From assembly GCA_035048495.1 (NCBI GenBank), contig CM068552.1:30878154-30942153 (forward strand): 64,000 bases of DNA. Direction: 5' to 3'. The notes beneath the pieces are model-generated. The model made no database searches, was not told the origin of the DNA, and saw only the letters and a list, made by a program, of their open reading frames with translations. Positions 1 to 10,973 of the stretch are shown piece by piece. Origin of the DNA: Euptelea pleiosperma (Eukaryota; Streptophyta; Magnoliopsida; Ranunculales; Eupteleaceae). The number at the start of each line of letters is the position of its first letter. Positions within the stretch are counted from its first letter, which is position 1. Made by a program: the position numbers and the translations under genes.

Positions 1-431
1 ATCTAACGGTTCGCCAATCTCGAGTTTGACCCAATCATCATCCTTCTATCTTCACTAATCTAATCATGCGGCCCCAAGGCCTTCAATGGCGGCACACAAA
101 GCCTATGGCCAAGTGGCTGACAAGCCTCCAAAACTCAAGTCCATGGCCCATGGTCCACGGCCTTCACCCATTTAATATCCACGGGTTCTCAATAACCCAT
201 GTGACCCTATGTTAACGTACCTCCCTATGTTAACTTACCTCCCTATGTTTCTCATTTTTCTCTGTATATTATTTGTCAGTTTAATTCCTTATTGTGCTAA
301 CTCACACCGAGTGCGGATCGACATCCGACACGTACTGCTATACAAGTTACATTTTGCAAATAATCGGATTTTACAAATATTGTTGAAGTTAGAGTTTCCG
401 TAACCAACGACGCGGAAAAAACCTAATATCA
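1..431 (+). repeat. 3' part of the 5' LTR of an Athila-like retrotransposon
   Basis: The window opens inside an LTR. Bases 1-207 repeat, with no difference seen by eye, at 5313-5519, and in inverted orientation near 9370-9576. The segment 208-431 ends in AATATCA, the inverse of TGATATT that opens the other LTR at 4505, and is followed after two bases by a tRNA primer-binding site. The part 208-431 has no partner elsewhere in the window, so the two LTRs differ at their 3' ends. It includes a short tandem repeat of CCTATGTTAACTTACCT type at 204-248. No gene. Confidence 0.8.
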
Positions 432-433
432 AA

Positions 434-454
434 TGGCGCCGTTGCCGCTCGGTG
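434..454 (+). other. Primer-binding site (tRNA-Asp type)
   Basis: TGGCGCCGTTGCCGCTCGG starts two bases after the LTR end. Athila-type Ty3/gypsy elements commonly use a primer-binding site beginning TGGCGCCGTTGCCG, complementary to the 3' end of a tRNA-Asp. The downstream half departs from the usual form, so the exact tRNA is uncertain. Confidence 0.75.
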
Positions 455-2251
455 TACAGGAATGCATAAAGGAATGAAGACGACGAAAATGGAAAGATCC
501 AGACATTTGGAAACTTTCTATTTGCAGATTTTTAGTATTATTTTGTCATGCCTCGGAAGGCCGGGTGCAAAGTTGTAATCGGACACCTTGATTATTAGCA
601 TATCTAGATGTGTGTTCGAGGGTTTTAGAAACCCTTGATTGAGTGCCTAACTCACAAAAAAAAAAAAAATTAAAAAATTGAAAATGCTAGTTTCCATTTC
701 TGCACATTTTAGGATATTCACATATGGGAAGATTGCATTTTTGGATGCTTTCCAAATCGGGAAGTTTCCTTCTTTGCAAGGTTTCCATTCCTGGGAAATT
801 TCATTGGAATCGAGCTTATTTGGAAAAATTTCGAATTGAACGAAATTCCATACTTAGAAATTCTTATTTTTAGAGGATTTCTAGATGTGGAAGGTCCCCT
901 TTTTGGAAGTTTTCCAACATGGGAAGAAACCCTAAATTTAGCAAGTTTTCAGATTTAGGAAACTACTAATTTTAGAGAATTTTCCTAACTTGGAGAAATT
1001 GTTAAATTGGAAAGGTCTATTAGAGGGTTGATAGTTGTTTAGTCAACTCTCATAAATAGTAACTTTCCAATTTACCTTGCCTTATTGATTGATTGATTGC
1101 TTACCCACACAAGGCAGGGACATTCCAAAAAATGTTCCCACACCATAGACCCATATCGTATACTAATTCGTATGCAGGATTGCGATTCTAAATGCGGGTA
1201 GGGAGCGAAAGCTCACTACGGATGAATCGGGCCCAAGCCCATGAAGATACCCCTCCCTACCCCGAAGAGGCGACCCCGTGGCGTGGCCCATGGGAGGTAA
1301 GTCCCTTCCCTCGCCTTGAGTGCGATACTGTACAATTGGGTGCATTATAATGCCGTATGTCTATTTGCTTTTTGCATACACTTATTCGCCCTGCGTGGAT
1401 GTGGCCGTTAATTAATGAACACTAAATGAGCAGACCCAGCTCTAACTTGAAACTGGTGGGATTTCATCACCCACCTCATCATTCCAGCTGATTTTGATCC
1501 CCAAGATCCACTCTAATAAAAAGAATCAAGAGCTAGAGCCAAAATAGATCGGTGTTCTAGGACACCCCTTCACGTAGTCTTTCCATCCATCCCAGGTCGA
1601 ATAAGTCCACGAGCGCGGGTCCCTGTTGTCTAACACACCCAAAGGTCCCTACTACTCAAGTATACCGAGTTCACCAGTGGCTTCCCTGGTTCTTTGTTGG
1701 TCTGCTTATTTGTTGGGTTAGGAACACAAACCAACCCTAGCTTATACTAATGGAACACTCATCTCCATTGCCTGACAAATCCGGTTAGTCTGGGGCGTAC
1801 TTAAGTCAGCCGATGTGCCGCACGTCTGTCTAGGCTTTGGATTATCTTGTGATCAATTTGAGTTAGTACTGAAGCATTTGCTTTGAAGAGTGTATCCCAG
1901 TGAGAACCCACGAGTGACAAAGTTAGTCCGGCGGTTAACAAGATAAACCAGTGGTCCGCCCACTGTCATAATCTACAATACCCCACAAACTAACAAGATA
2001 AATCCTTAAACTTTTACTGATTTGTTTTAGACATAGGATTATCTTGCTTGCTTTATGTGCATCATTTAGGATCACTACTCCAATGTCTCCTTGTAACCGA
2101 TTCTATGGCTTATTTCTATGGTTTCAACTGCCACATCGTTTGATTCGATCTGAGAGTCTTTCGATTTTCAACACCATAATCTTGGATAGGGGTGCTTACT
2201 GTAAACCCCACTGGAGTCTGCTCCACAAAATCCATCCCCGATACACATTGT

Positions 2252-2400
2252 GTCTTCGGCTCTGCTAACCATGGTCAGAGAATCCATTTGCTAGGTCTCT
2301 TACTGATGAGAGACCCATTACTGCAATCCCATACCCGCTCCTCTTTTAGAGATTGCGGCTCTGCTAACCACGGTCAGAGAAACCTCTCAGTCTCTACTGA
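2252..2400 (+). repeat. Cluster of short hairpins in the retrotransposon interior
   Basis: Two near copies of GGCTCTGCTAACCATGGTCAG (2259 and 2348 regions) each form a stem CTCTG/CAGAG. Between them GGTCTCTTACTGATGAGAGACC (2298 region) forms a 7-8 bp stem, and CTCAG..CTGAG follows near 2388. No coding potential. It may be a packaging or dimerisation structure of the RNA, but that is inference. Confidence 0.5.
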
Positions 2401-2861
2401 GAAAGAACCTACCCGTACTACTGCTGGGTTTGGTTAGCTCGAATGGAAGCGTTATTGCTCCAACTAATGAGCTGGATAACTGATGATTCACTCAGTCTCC
2501 CTGTGCTTCAACTTGGTTGGAGGTGCTAATCACTCCCGTTGTGTCTGGCTGAAGACGTAAAACTTAGCGCTGTCGGAAAGGTAATTCCGATATTCGTAGT
2601 CACATGAGTCGCATGCATATTTTATTGCTATATCTATCTTTCATGCAGGTACATTCAATACAGAAAATCATCTGGTATTAGACAGTATTCATTTCATGCC
2701 CCATTGGTAACATCCTCCCTAAACTCCTTGCATCATTACCGATATTTCAACATTTTTTTTGGTCCCGGTTATAAGCACCGAGGACGGTGCTATATTTTGG
2801 TTGGGGGTGGGTATTTACCAAAACTCATGTTATCATTTTGATAAAATTTCAAAAATTTCAA

Positions 2862-2970
2862 AAATAAAAAAAAACAAAAATAAAAAAATAAAAAAATAAA
2901 AAAATAAAAAAATAAAAAAATAAAAAAAATAAAAAAAATAAAAAATAAAAAATAAAAAAAAATAAAAAAT
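2862..2970. repeat. A-rich (A6T)n low-complexity tract
   Basis: About 110 bases made almost only of A with a T every five to eight bases. The long phenylalanine-rich frame on the minus strand here is an artefact of this tract. Confidence 0.9.
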
Positions 2971-4489
2971 GGTGTTTTTGGGTGTTTTCCGATGATTTTC
3001 AATGTTTTCTAGAACTTCCTAAATGTGTCAAATACCCTAACTTTCATTAGCTGGAAATATACGTGAAATCGTTTTATAAAGGATGACATTTTCAGTGTTA
3101 CATGCTAGCTTTGAGTCAAGTCAAGTCAAGCGTGACTATAGTAGATTTGAAAACTTAGAAAAACTCAGATTTGGCACAAATTGTACACATTCATCATCAG
3201 AGTCATCCTAAGTTTAGAATCTCTAAAGATCCTAGAAGAATATTTTTGGAGACCTAACCCAGTGCGCTTTCGAGCCTTTCATCATTTCAGAGGGTTATAC
3301 TACAATTCCAAGTCATAAGATGACTCACTATTTCTTCATGTCCGCAATATTTTGTTGAAAGATCTCATTATCCTTTGTATTGATCATGAAACTCGGAACG
3401 ACATCAAAATTTGATTATTACGACAGAACCTTTTTCTATATCCATTCAAAACATATTACATGAGAGTGCAAACCCGAGAAAATGATTTAGGCCATCTTTT
3501 AAAACCTTTTAGCCTTTTTAGCTTACCTTAAATATCTACCATTTGAAACCCTTATGAGCCTTTACGAAAAGCCTTTCCTTGTTAAGCCCATTAACCTATA
3601 ACCCAATCCAGTTACGAAGTATGACTTGTGACCCTATTTCTGAAATGGATAGAGAAATGATTGATATGGGTATACCATGAAAAGAAAAGTCAAGAAAAAT
3701 CGAAGAAAAGGAAAGTGGTTCAATATGAAAAGAAAGTATAGAAAAGAGCTGAAAACAAAAATGAGCAGTCTCAAAAATATCGAGAAAAATAGAAAAAATA
3801 CAAAAAAAGGGAAAGAAACAGATAATGGTGCTATACCCATAGGAAAATACAAGAAAATCAAGATATCCTCTCAGAAGCTTTGAAATCCTGTATCCCCTTA
3901 TTTTTCTACACCTGACCTAAGCCTCATTACAACTCATGAAAGTCCTACTTGATTCTAGGATAGCATGATCATTAATGTAGAGAATGGAGAAAGAGAAGCT
4001 ATAGAGTTTGATCTAACGTTCCCAAGTGAAATGATATTCCTGTCATGAGATCTTCTTCTGTTAAAAATGTCCTTCCTTCAAATAAAACATATGTGAGATC
4101 TTTTGCATGTTTATATTAAATATATCTCCTCACATATAAATTGAGAGAAAAGAAATAAAACCACTGACGAGTGATAATTTCTGAGTGTTTTACAAGTGAG
4201 ATTTGAGGTCAAGGCATACAATCTCTTAGGTGATTTGGAACTCTTCACTGTTGGATGATGATAATGTTGACTACACACACACGTCGAGTCTGACTATTCT
4301 AGGTCATGATTATCAGTCCGTAGTCTTGTCAAAACTTCATGACTATCTGCTAGCTTGTAACTGTTTTTGCATCCATATGATAATTTGACGAACGGTGTTT
4401 TCCCTGAGCTAATATGAAAAAGTGTACAGCATGTGCAGAAACCTTTTAAGCTCATTTATTTCGCACTAATTGCCAAGGATTGGCAATAT

Positions 4490-4504
4490 GCTGGTTGGGG
4501 GTTG
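4490..4504 (+). other. Polypurine tract before the 3' LTR
   Basis: TGCTGGTTGGGGGTTG directly precedes the LTR start TGATATTC. A G-rich stretch here is the usual plus-strand primer site of LTR retrotransposons. Confidence 0.65.
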
Positions 4505-6443
4505 TGATATTCACTTAAAAGTGCTTATTTTAAGCCATTATCCTTTAGCGTTATCACACTCTCCTATGTTAAACTTCCCTATTTATATACTTTTCTACGG
4601 AAGAGTCTCTTTCATTGCGTAGAATACACTTTTCTGGACGAAATGGTATATTTGCATGCTTTAAACGCATTTCTGGAAGTCTAGATATGAAGCCGTTTTG
4701 ATTAAGTCTCATTACGCGCTTTTCGTTATTGTAGGAAACCCGATCAGGCGATTCTCGAGACTTACGGGCCCACGATCAATCATAGAAACCTACTATCAAA
4801 GCTTAAAGAGCCAACAGGCTATGACTAGAAGATACAGGTCAAGTATGGGTCAAGTCAGAGGATCGTAGAGCCAGATAAAGAATCAAGAGAGGCAAAGCTG
4901 AAGACCAAGAGACGGGCCAAAGTGATTCAAAGCCGTACCAACTGACATAAAATGACGGCTTACGTAATTGGTGAAGCTGACGGAAGATTACATTGAAGAT
5001 CAGGGTTCAAGACCCTCCGCCAGCTCTTTTGCATTTATTTTGTATCATTTTCTCTCCCATCTCTCTTCCATCTCTCTAATTACCCCCATCTCACCACCCG
5101 ATCATCCATTTGACCATCCGATCATCCGTTCTAACCCTTAGATCATATCATCCTACCATTAGATCATCATATCCCCCGTCCGATCCTCAGATCGACTACC
5201 CCAATCCTCATATCGATCATCCTAACCTTCGATCTTCTCTCATTTAGCTCTATCCCATCTCCCATAGCTTTTCCACCGTTAGATCATCCATCGGACCGTT
5301 CGATCTCTCTAGATCTAACGGTTCGCCAATCTCGAGTTTGACCCAATCATCATCCTTCTATCTTCACTAATCTAATCATGCGGCCCCAAGGCCTTCAATG
5401 GCGGCACACAAAGCCTATGGCCAAGTGGCTGACAAGCCTCCAAAACTCAAGTCCATGGCCCATGGTCCACGGCCTTCACCCATTTAATATCCACGGGTTC
5501 TCAATAACCCATGTGACCCCATAGAGGCCCAAAGCCAAAACTTATTGACCAAGGCCTCACTTGAATAAAGTGGGCCAAGGTTTCACTTCAAATAGAAGGG
5601 CCCATGGCCTTTTTAGCCCACATCATGAATGTGAGAAATGGTCTTCCTTGACCATTTCTCTCTCTTCATTCCACGAAACCCCCATCTCATTCCTCTAACC
5701 TATTCTCCTAATATTTCTCTAACTAACCCTCTCTCTCTCTCAAATAGCACGGACTCATGTTGATTGTTGTTCCTCCACCTTCACAAAAACGGGCTCACCA
5801 CCTTGCTGTTGGTGCACCTCACAATGGCTGCTCACTTCCTTTCCGGGCAGCAACCATCCTTTCCAACCATCCTCCTCCATGAAACCTTTCTTCTCTCCAC
5901 CACTGTAGGTTGCTGGTTTGGATCGAGAGGCTATGAAGGCTCATCCCAGCCACCGATCTTCTCCTTGAGAAACTCCACAACGGAGCTGCTGCTACGACTG
6001 GCGGAACCAGCAAGTCCTTCTACCTGCTCATGGTCTTCCACAACAGCGCCTCCCCTTTCAATTCGTTCCTCCACACCAGTCCGGCAACAGTGGTTGCTAC
6101 TTCCAGTTCTCGGGCTGTATCCTCTTTCTCTCGGCCTCAATCCATCTCTCCCAATCTCATAAACCATCTCACCAAGCCGTCATCTTCTTTATTCGTTGCC
6201 GGAGTTGCAGGTCAGCAACTCCGGCCAGAAACTTTGCTGAACCACCACGGTTCACCTCTCCATTTCACCACCTTGTTGTGCCACTCACCGTGGCCACCTC
6301 TTCACTTAACGGTGTGGCTTCTCCAACACCCACCTGCAAAACCCGGTCGGTTTCCATGGAGGAAACCGACCACCTCACCATTAACGGACCTGCAACTCAG
6401 GCAGGTCCGTCCATCCTCTCCTTTGCTGGTTTGTCCCTCACCT
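4505..6443 (+). repeat. 3' LTR start, and left arm of a 1.94-kb inverted repeat
   Basis: It starts with the LTR terminus TGATATTCACTT. Bases 5313-5519 match the 5' LTR fragment at 1-207, then the sequence continues into 5520-6443, which the 5' LTR lacks. The whole of 4505-6443 recurs in reverse complement at 8447-10384, so closely that unbroken frames of 132, 78 and 64 codons are identical in the two arms. The frames have no recognisable domains, and I do not call them genes. The arms meet the spacer at ACCT (6440-6443), opposite AGGT at 8447-8450. Confidence 0.85.
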
Positions 6444-8446
6444 AAGTTGCAATCCCCTCCACCGTAGGCACCCGAATCTGCAACTTCAGGTTGCTGTTAC
6501 TATTCCCATGAGCCACCTCCGTGGACAGCTCCTCATGGACCTTCTACTTGATTGCGTGGCGGGCAACCCGAGTCGTTTCCTCCTCCACTCACCGGAGTTG
6601 CAGACCTGCAACTCCGGCCAGCCACCATCATTTAACCCCAGCAGCAACTCATCTACTCCACACTTCCATTGTGGCACATGCTACACGCAGGCCGAAGCCA
6701 CGTCTCTACAATCACGGTTTTGTAAAACCTTTCTCCTCTCCACCTTGTCTCCATCTTCTTTCCCTTCGTTTGGAAGGGATCAGCCTTCCACCATCGTTTT
6801 TGGCAGGTCTGCAAACATCCACCGTGCTTCACCTCAAGTTGCTGGTCTGCCTCCATCTTCTCCATTGCTGGACAGCAACTCTAGCCACCTTCTTCCTCCA
6901 TAGTCCGGCCGTCTCTCCTCCTCTTGCTTCCACCTTCTCCTGCCACCGCCTGTTACCTCATCTCAACGGCTCTATTTTGAGCTGATGTTCCTTGTAGCTA
7001 CTGCTGCAGCAACGGCCACCACGCACCACTGTTGTGGTGCTCTCACTTGCACAAGCACAGTGCACCACCTGTCCACCCTCCAGCATCATTAGAAACGGTG
7101 CTGCACATCGGTAACACCAGCAAGCTCCTCTTTCTCCTCCACGACCTGGTAGTGTTGCAGATCTGAAATTCTAGTCATCACCACCACCATTTTCCTTCAC
7201 ACATGATTCCCCATCCACTTTCTCAAACCAGTGGAGGACGGCCTTGCTTCCTTCATTCACCTCAAGCTCTTCCACATTCGGGTTGCTCCTCAATAACACT
7301 CATAGGTGCACCAGCCTGCTATACCAAGGTCGTGCTTGCTCTTCTCTTGGGAGCACCCTCTTTCTCCGGCCAACAAGTGGACCACCTTCATTGGCCAACC
7401 ATTACATGCTCTCCACCATTCTTCTCAAGGCCGATCTAACCTCCGGTAAGTCTCAAGAGGTACTTTCTCTCTCTTCTCTTACTTTCTCTCTCTCTAGGAT
7501 TTCTCCTCTCTCTCTAGAAATCCTAGTTTCTCTCTCTACATTTCATTTTTTTCTCTCTCTTTCTCTAACGGACATGGAAGGGACGTCTCATCCCTAAACC
7601 TGTGTCCAAACCCTCACTTTCTCTCTCTAGAGTTAGTGACTTTCTCTCTCTACCTAGTTTCTCTCACTTTCTCTCTCTAGACGACATGGAAGGGACGTGA
7701 CATCCCTAATCCCATGTTCTCTCTCTAGAGTGAGATTTCTCTCTCTAAGTCTATTTTCTCTCTCTAGATCCTCTCTTTATCTTCTCAGGCCGATCGCCTA
7801 TTCACTTGGCCGACTCCTTTCGGCGAGTGAAAAGGTGAGCTTTTTAGGGCACATTATAGTACATTAGCCAATTCACATCTACCTTGTCGGCCGGTAAGAG
7901 TCGATGTGGATTCCACGATTGAGCAGCATTCCATGAAATTTGGACGGTCCTCTTCTTGATCGGTAGCGCCCTTAGCTCCAAAGGTCATGGGATGCTTCTT
8001 TGTCAAAACCCTTCTCCACGATTGAAGCATTCATCGAAGTCTTGGACGATCCTCTTCTTGATCGGTAGCGCCCTTAGCTCTGAGATTTCAATGGACGTTT
8101 CTTTTCCTTACCCCTTCTCTCGATTGAGCAGCATTCCATGAAATTTGGATGGTCCTCTTCTTGATCGGTAGCGCCCTTAGCTCCAAAGGTCATGGGATGC
8201 CTCTCTGTCAAAACCCTTCTCCACGATTGAAGCATTCATCGAAGTCTTGGACGATCCTCTTCTTGATCGGTAGCGCCCTTAGCTCTCAAATTTCAATGGA
8301 CGTTTCTTTCCCTTACCTCTTCATCTCTCATCCCTTTACATGCTTTCTTACATGCTTTCTTTATTTTTGTTATTTTAATTTATGTACGTACTCTTTGATG
8401 ATTAATGAAGTTGTTTTTGATAAAAAAAAAAAAAAAATGGCGCGCC
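6444..8446 (+). repeat. Spacer of the long inverted repeat, no gene
   Basis: Two kilobases between the arms. The first part is C-rich and continues the style of the left arm (short proline/serine/leucine-rich frames, no domain). From 7441 to 7790 it is dominated by TTTCTCTCTCTAG-like CT repeats. From 7916 there is a 205-bp tandem repeat, then a T/A-rich end with a 15-base A run just before a second primer-binding-site-like sequence. If that site is genuine, the sequence upstream of 8436 is the end of an LTR. Confidence 0.6.
7916..8325 (+). repeat. 205-bp tandem duplication
   Basis: Copy 1 is 7916-8120 and copy 2 is 8121-8325, both starting CGATTGAGCAGCATTCC. Each copy holds two occurrences of TCTTCTTGATCGGTAGCGCC, so an older shorter repeat lies inside. 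A few substitutions separate the copies (for example GGACGG against GGATGG). The frame through it gives a repeated peptide without a recognisable domain. Confidence 0.9.
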
Positions 8447-8456
8447 AGGTAGGGGC
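8438..8456 (+). other. Second primer-binding-site-like sequence at the inverted-repeat boundary
   Basis: TGGCGCGCCAGGTAGGGGC resembles plant Ty3/gypsy primer-binding sites, of a different tRNA type from the one at 434. The right arm of the inverted repeat begins at its tenth base (8447). The A run just upstream would be unusual for an LTR end. Confidence 0.5.
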
Positions 8457-10384
8457 AAACCAGCAAAGGAGAGGATGGACGGACCTGCCTGAGTTGCAGG
8501 TCCGTTAATGGTGAGGTGGTCGGTTTCCTCCATGGAAACCGACCGGGTTTTGCAGGTGGGTGTTGGAGAAGCCACACCGTTAAGTGAAGAGGTGGCCACG
8601 GTGAGTGGCACAACAAGGTGGTGAAATGGAGAGGTGAACCGTGGTGGTTCAGCAAAGTTTCTGGCCGGAGTTGCTGACCTGCAACTCCGGCAACGAATAA
8701 AGAAGATGACGGCTTGGTGAGATGGTTTATGAGATTGGGAGAGATGGATTGAGGCCGAGAGAAAGAGGATACAGCCCGAGAACTGGAAGTAGCAACCACT
8801 GTTGCCGGACTGGTGTGGAGGAACGAATTGAAAGGGGAGGCGCTGTTGTGGAAGACCATGAGCAGGTAGAAGGACTTGCTGGTTCCGCCAGTCGTAGCAG
8901 CAGCTCCGTTGTGGAGTTTCTCAAGGAGAAGATCGGTGGCTGGGATGAGCCTTCATAGCCTCTCGATCCAAACCAGCAACCTACAGTGGTGGAGAGAAGA
9001 AAGGTTTCATGGAGGAGGATGGTTGGAAAGGATGGTTGCTGCCCGGAAAGGAAGTGAGCAGCCATTGTGAGGTGCACCAACAGCAAGGTGGTGAGCCCGT
9101 TTTTGTGAAGGTGGAGGAACAACAATCAACATGAGTCCGTGCTATTTGAGAGAGAGAGAGGGTTAGTTAGAGAAATATTAGGAGAATAGGTTAGAGGAAT
9201 GAGATGGGGGTTTCGTGGAATGAAGAGAGAGAAATGGTCAAGGAAGACCATTTCTCACATTCATGATGTGGGCTAAAAAGGCCATGGGCCCTTCTATTTG
9301 AAGTGAAACCTTGGCCCACTTTATTCAAGTGAGGCCTTGGTCAATAAGTTTTGGCTTTGGGCCTCTATGGGGTCACATGGGTTATTGAGAACCCGTGGAT
9401 ATTAAATGGGTGAAGGCCGTGGACCATGGGCCATGGACTTGAGTTTTGGAGGCTTGTCAGCCACTTGGCCATAGGCTTTGTGTGCCGCCATTGAAGGCCT
9501 TGGGGCCGCATGATTAGATTAGTGAAGATAGAAGGATGATGATTGGGTCAAACTCGAGATTGGCGAACCGTTAGATCTAGAGAGATCGAACGGTCCGATG
9601 GATGATTTAACGGTGGAAAAGCTATGGGAGATGGGATAGAGCTAAATGAGAGAAGATCGAAGGTTAGGATGATCGATATGAGGATTGGGGTAGTCGATCT
9701 GAGGATCGGACGGGGGATATGATGATCTAATGGTAGGATGATATGATCTAAGGGTTAGAACGGATGATCGGATGGTCAAATGGATGATCGGGTGGTGAGA
9801 TGGGGGTAATTAGAGAGATGGAAGAGAGAGGGGAGAGAAAATGATACAAAATAAATGCAAAAGAGCTGGCGGAGGGTCTTGAACCCTGATCTTCAATGTA
9901 ATCTTCCGTCAGCTTCACCAATTACGTAAGCCGTCATTTTATGTCAGTTGGTACGGCTTTGAATCACTTTGGCCCGTCTCTTGGTCTTCAGCTTTGCCTC
10001 TCTTGATTCTTTATCTGGCTCTACGATCCTCTGACTTGACCCATACTTGACCTGTATCTTCTAGTCATAGCCTGTTGGCTCTTTAAGCTTTGATAGTAGG
10101 TTTCTATGATTGATCGTGGGCCCGTAAGTCTCGAGAATCGCCTGATCGGGTTTCCTACAATAACGAAAAGCGCGTAATGAGACTTAATCAAAACGGCTTC
10201 ATATCTAGACTTCCAGAAATGCGTTTAAAGCATGCAAATATACCATTTCGTCCAGAAAAGTGTATTCTACGCAATGAAAGAGACTCTTCCGTAGAAAAGT
10301 ATATAAATAGGGAAGTTTAACATAGGAGAGTGTGATAACGCTAAAGGATAATGGCTTAAAATAAGCACTTTTAAGTGAATATCA
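8447..10384 (-). repeat. Right arm of the 1.94-kb inverted repeat (inverted LTR copy)
   Basis: Reverse complement of 4505-6443. It ends exactly at GAATATCA (10377-10384), the inverse of the LTR start TGATATTC, so the outer edge is a true LTR terminus. Just outside is a truncated MULE tail, which shows the site into which the element went. Only a few differences from the left arm were seen (for example near 9604 and 9833). Confidence 0.85.
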
Positions 10385-10473
10385 GGTGTCCAGCAAAATG
10401 GGGTGCCCAAACAGGGGCCCTCTAATTGGCGTTGGTGCCCAGCCGAAAAAGGTGGGCGCCCGTAGAGCTATCC
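10385..10473 (+). mobile_element. Truncated tail of a Mutator-like MITE
   Basis: It matches the last ~105 bases of the complete copy that follows (10860-10964): GCAAAATGGGGTGCCCAAAC, then GGTGGGCGCCCGTAGAGC. It is cut on the left by the inverted LTR arm. It is followed by TTTTGGTAT, the same 9-mer that follows the complete copy. Confidence 0.85.
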
Positions 10474-10482
10474 TTTTGGTAT

Positions 10483-10639
10483 GGGGAGCTCTACGGGCGC
10501 CCACCTCTTTAAGCCGGGCACCCACAAAAAAAACCAATTTTTGAGGACCAAATTGCCCTCTCCCATCTTTACAGTTTTGTTTGGGCACCCATATTGAAAA
10601 AAAAATACAGAGAAGGAGGAGGACGCCATTGCCGGAGGC

Positions 10640-10677
<38 letters not shown>

Positions 10678-10964
10678 CCGGAGGTGGTGGTGGAGCTTTG
10701 GAGCACCCCAAACTCCCACAAATTTTTTTTTTTTGTTTTGCCTCCACGGCCGGGAACTACCGTGGCCACCATGGCAGCCACGGCCAAGCCAGCCATGGTC
10801 ACCATGGCACCCACGGCCACGAGCCCAAAGTCAGAAATTTTTTTTGGATTTTAACGTGGGTGCCCAGCAAAATGGGGTGCCCAAACAGGGGCCCTCTAAT
10901 AGGCGTGGGTGCCCATCAAATGTTGGTGCCCAGCCGAAAGAGGTGGGCGCCCGTAGAGCTACCC
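10483..10964 (+). mobile_element. Mutator-like MITE, complete, 482 bp
   Basis: The terminal inverted repeats share GCTCTACGGGCGCCCACCTC, starting GGGGAGC on the left and, read inward, GGGTAGC on the right. The 9-bp target-site duplication TTTTGGTAT lies at 10474-10482 and 10965-10973, diagnostic for Mutator-type transposition. Inside are a (CT)n tract at about 10644-10673 and a GC-rich core with GTGGCCACCATGG-like palindromes. No transposase is encoded, and the frames crossing it are artefacts of the CT tract. A related 924-bp copy is at 53056-53979. Confidence 0.92.
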
Positions 10965-10973
10965 TTTTGGTAT

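Larger units (their letters stand above)
432..4504 (+). mobile_element. Internal region of a non-autonomous LTR retrotransposon (LARD-like)
   Basis: About 4.1 kb lies between the primer-binding site and a polypurine tract. It has no open reading frame over about 80 codons and no recognisable gag, protease, reverse transcriptase or integrase, so the element must be mobilised in trans, as large retrotransposon derivatives are. It holds several short hairpins (1165-1345, 2252-2400), an A-rich tract (2862-2970) and a purine-rich stretch (3677-3880). The near identity of the LTR segments suggests a young insertion. The Athila-like assignment rests on the primer-binding site and the TGATATT/AATATCA termini, not on protein sequence. 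Confidence 0.7.

Noticed and set aside
5764..6162. 132-codon frame, repeated identically on the minus strand at 8727-9125
   Set aside because: Identity only reflects the long inverted repeat. Composition is low-complexity Ser/Pro/Leu with no domain, and the region is LTR-type DNA.
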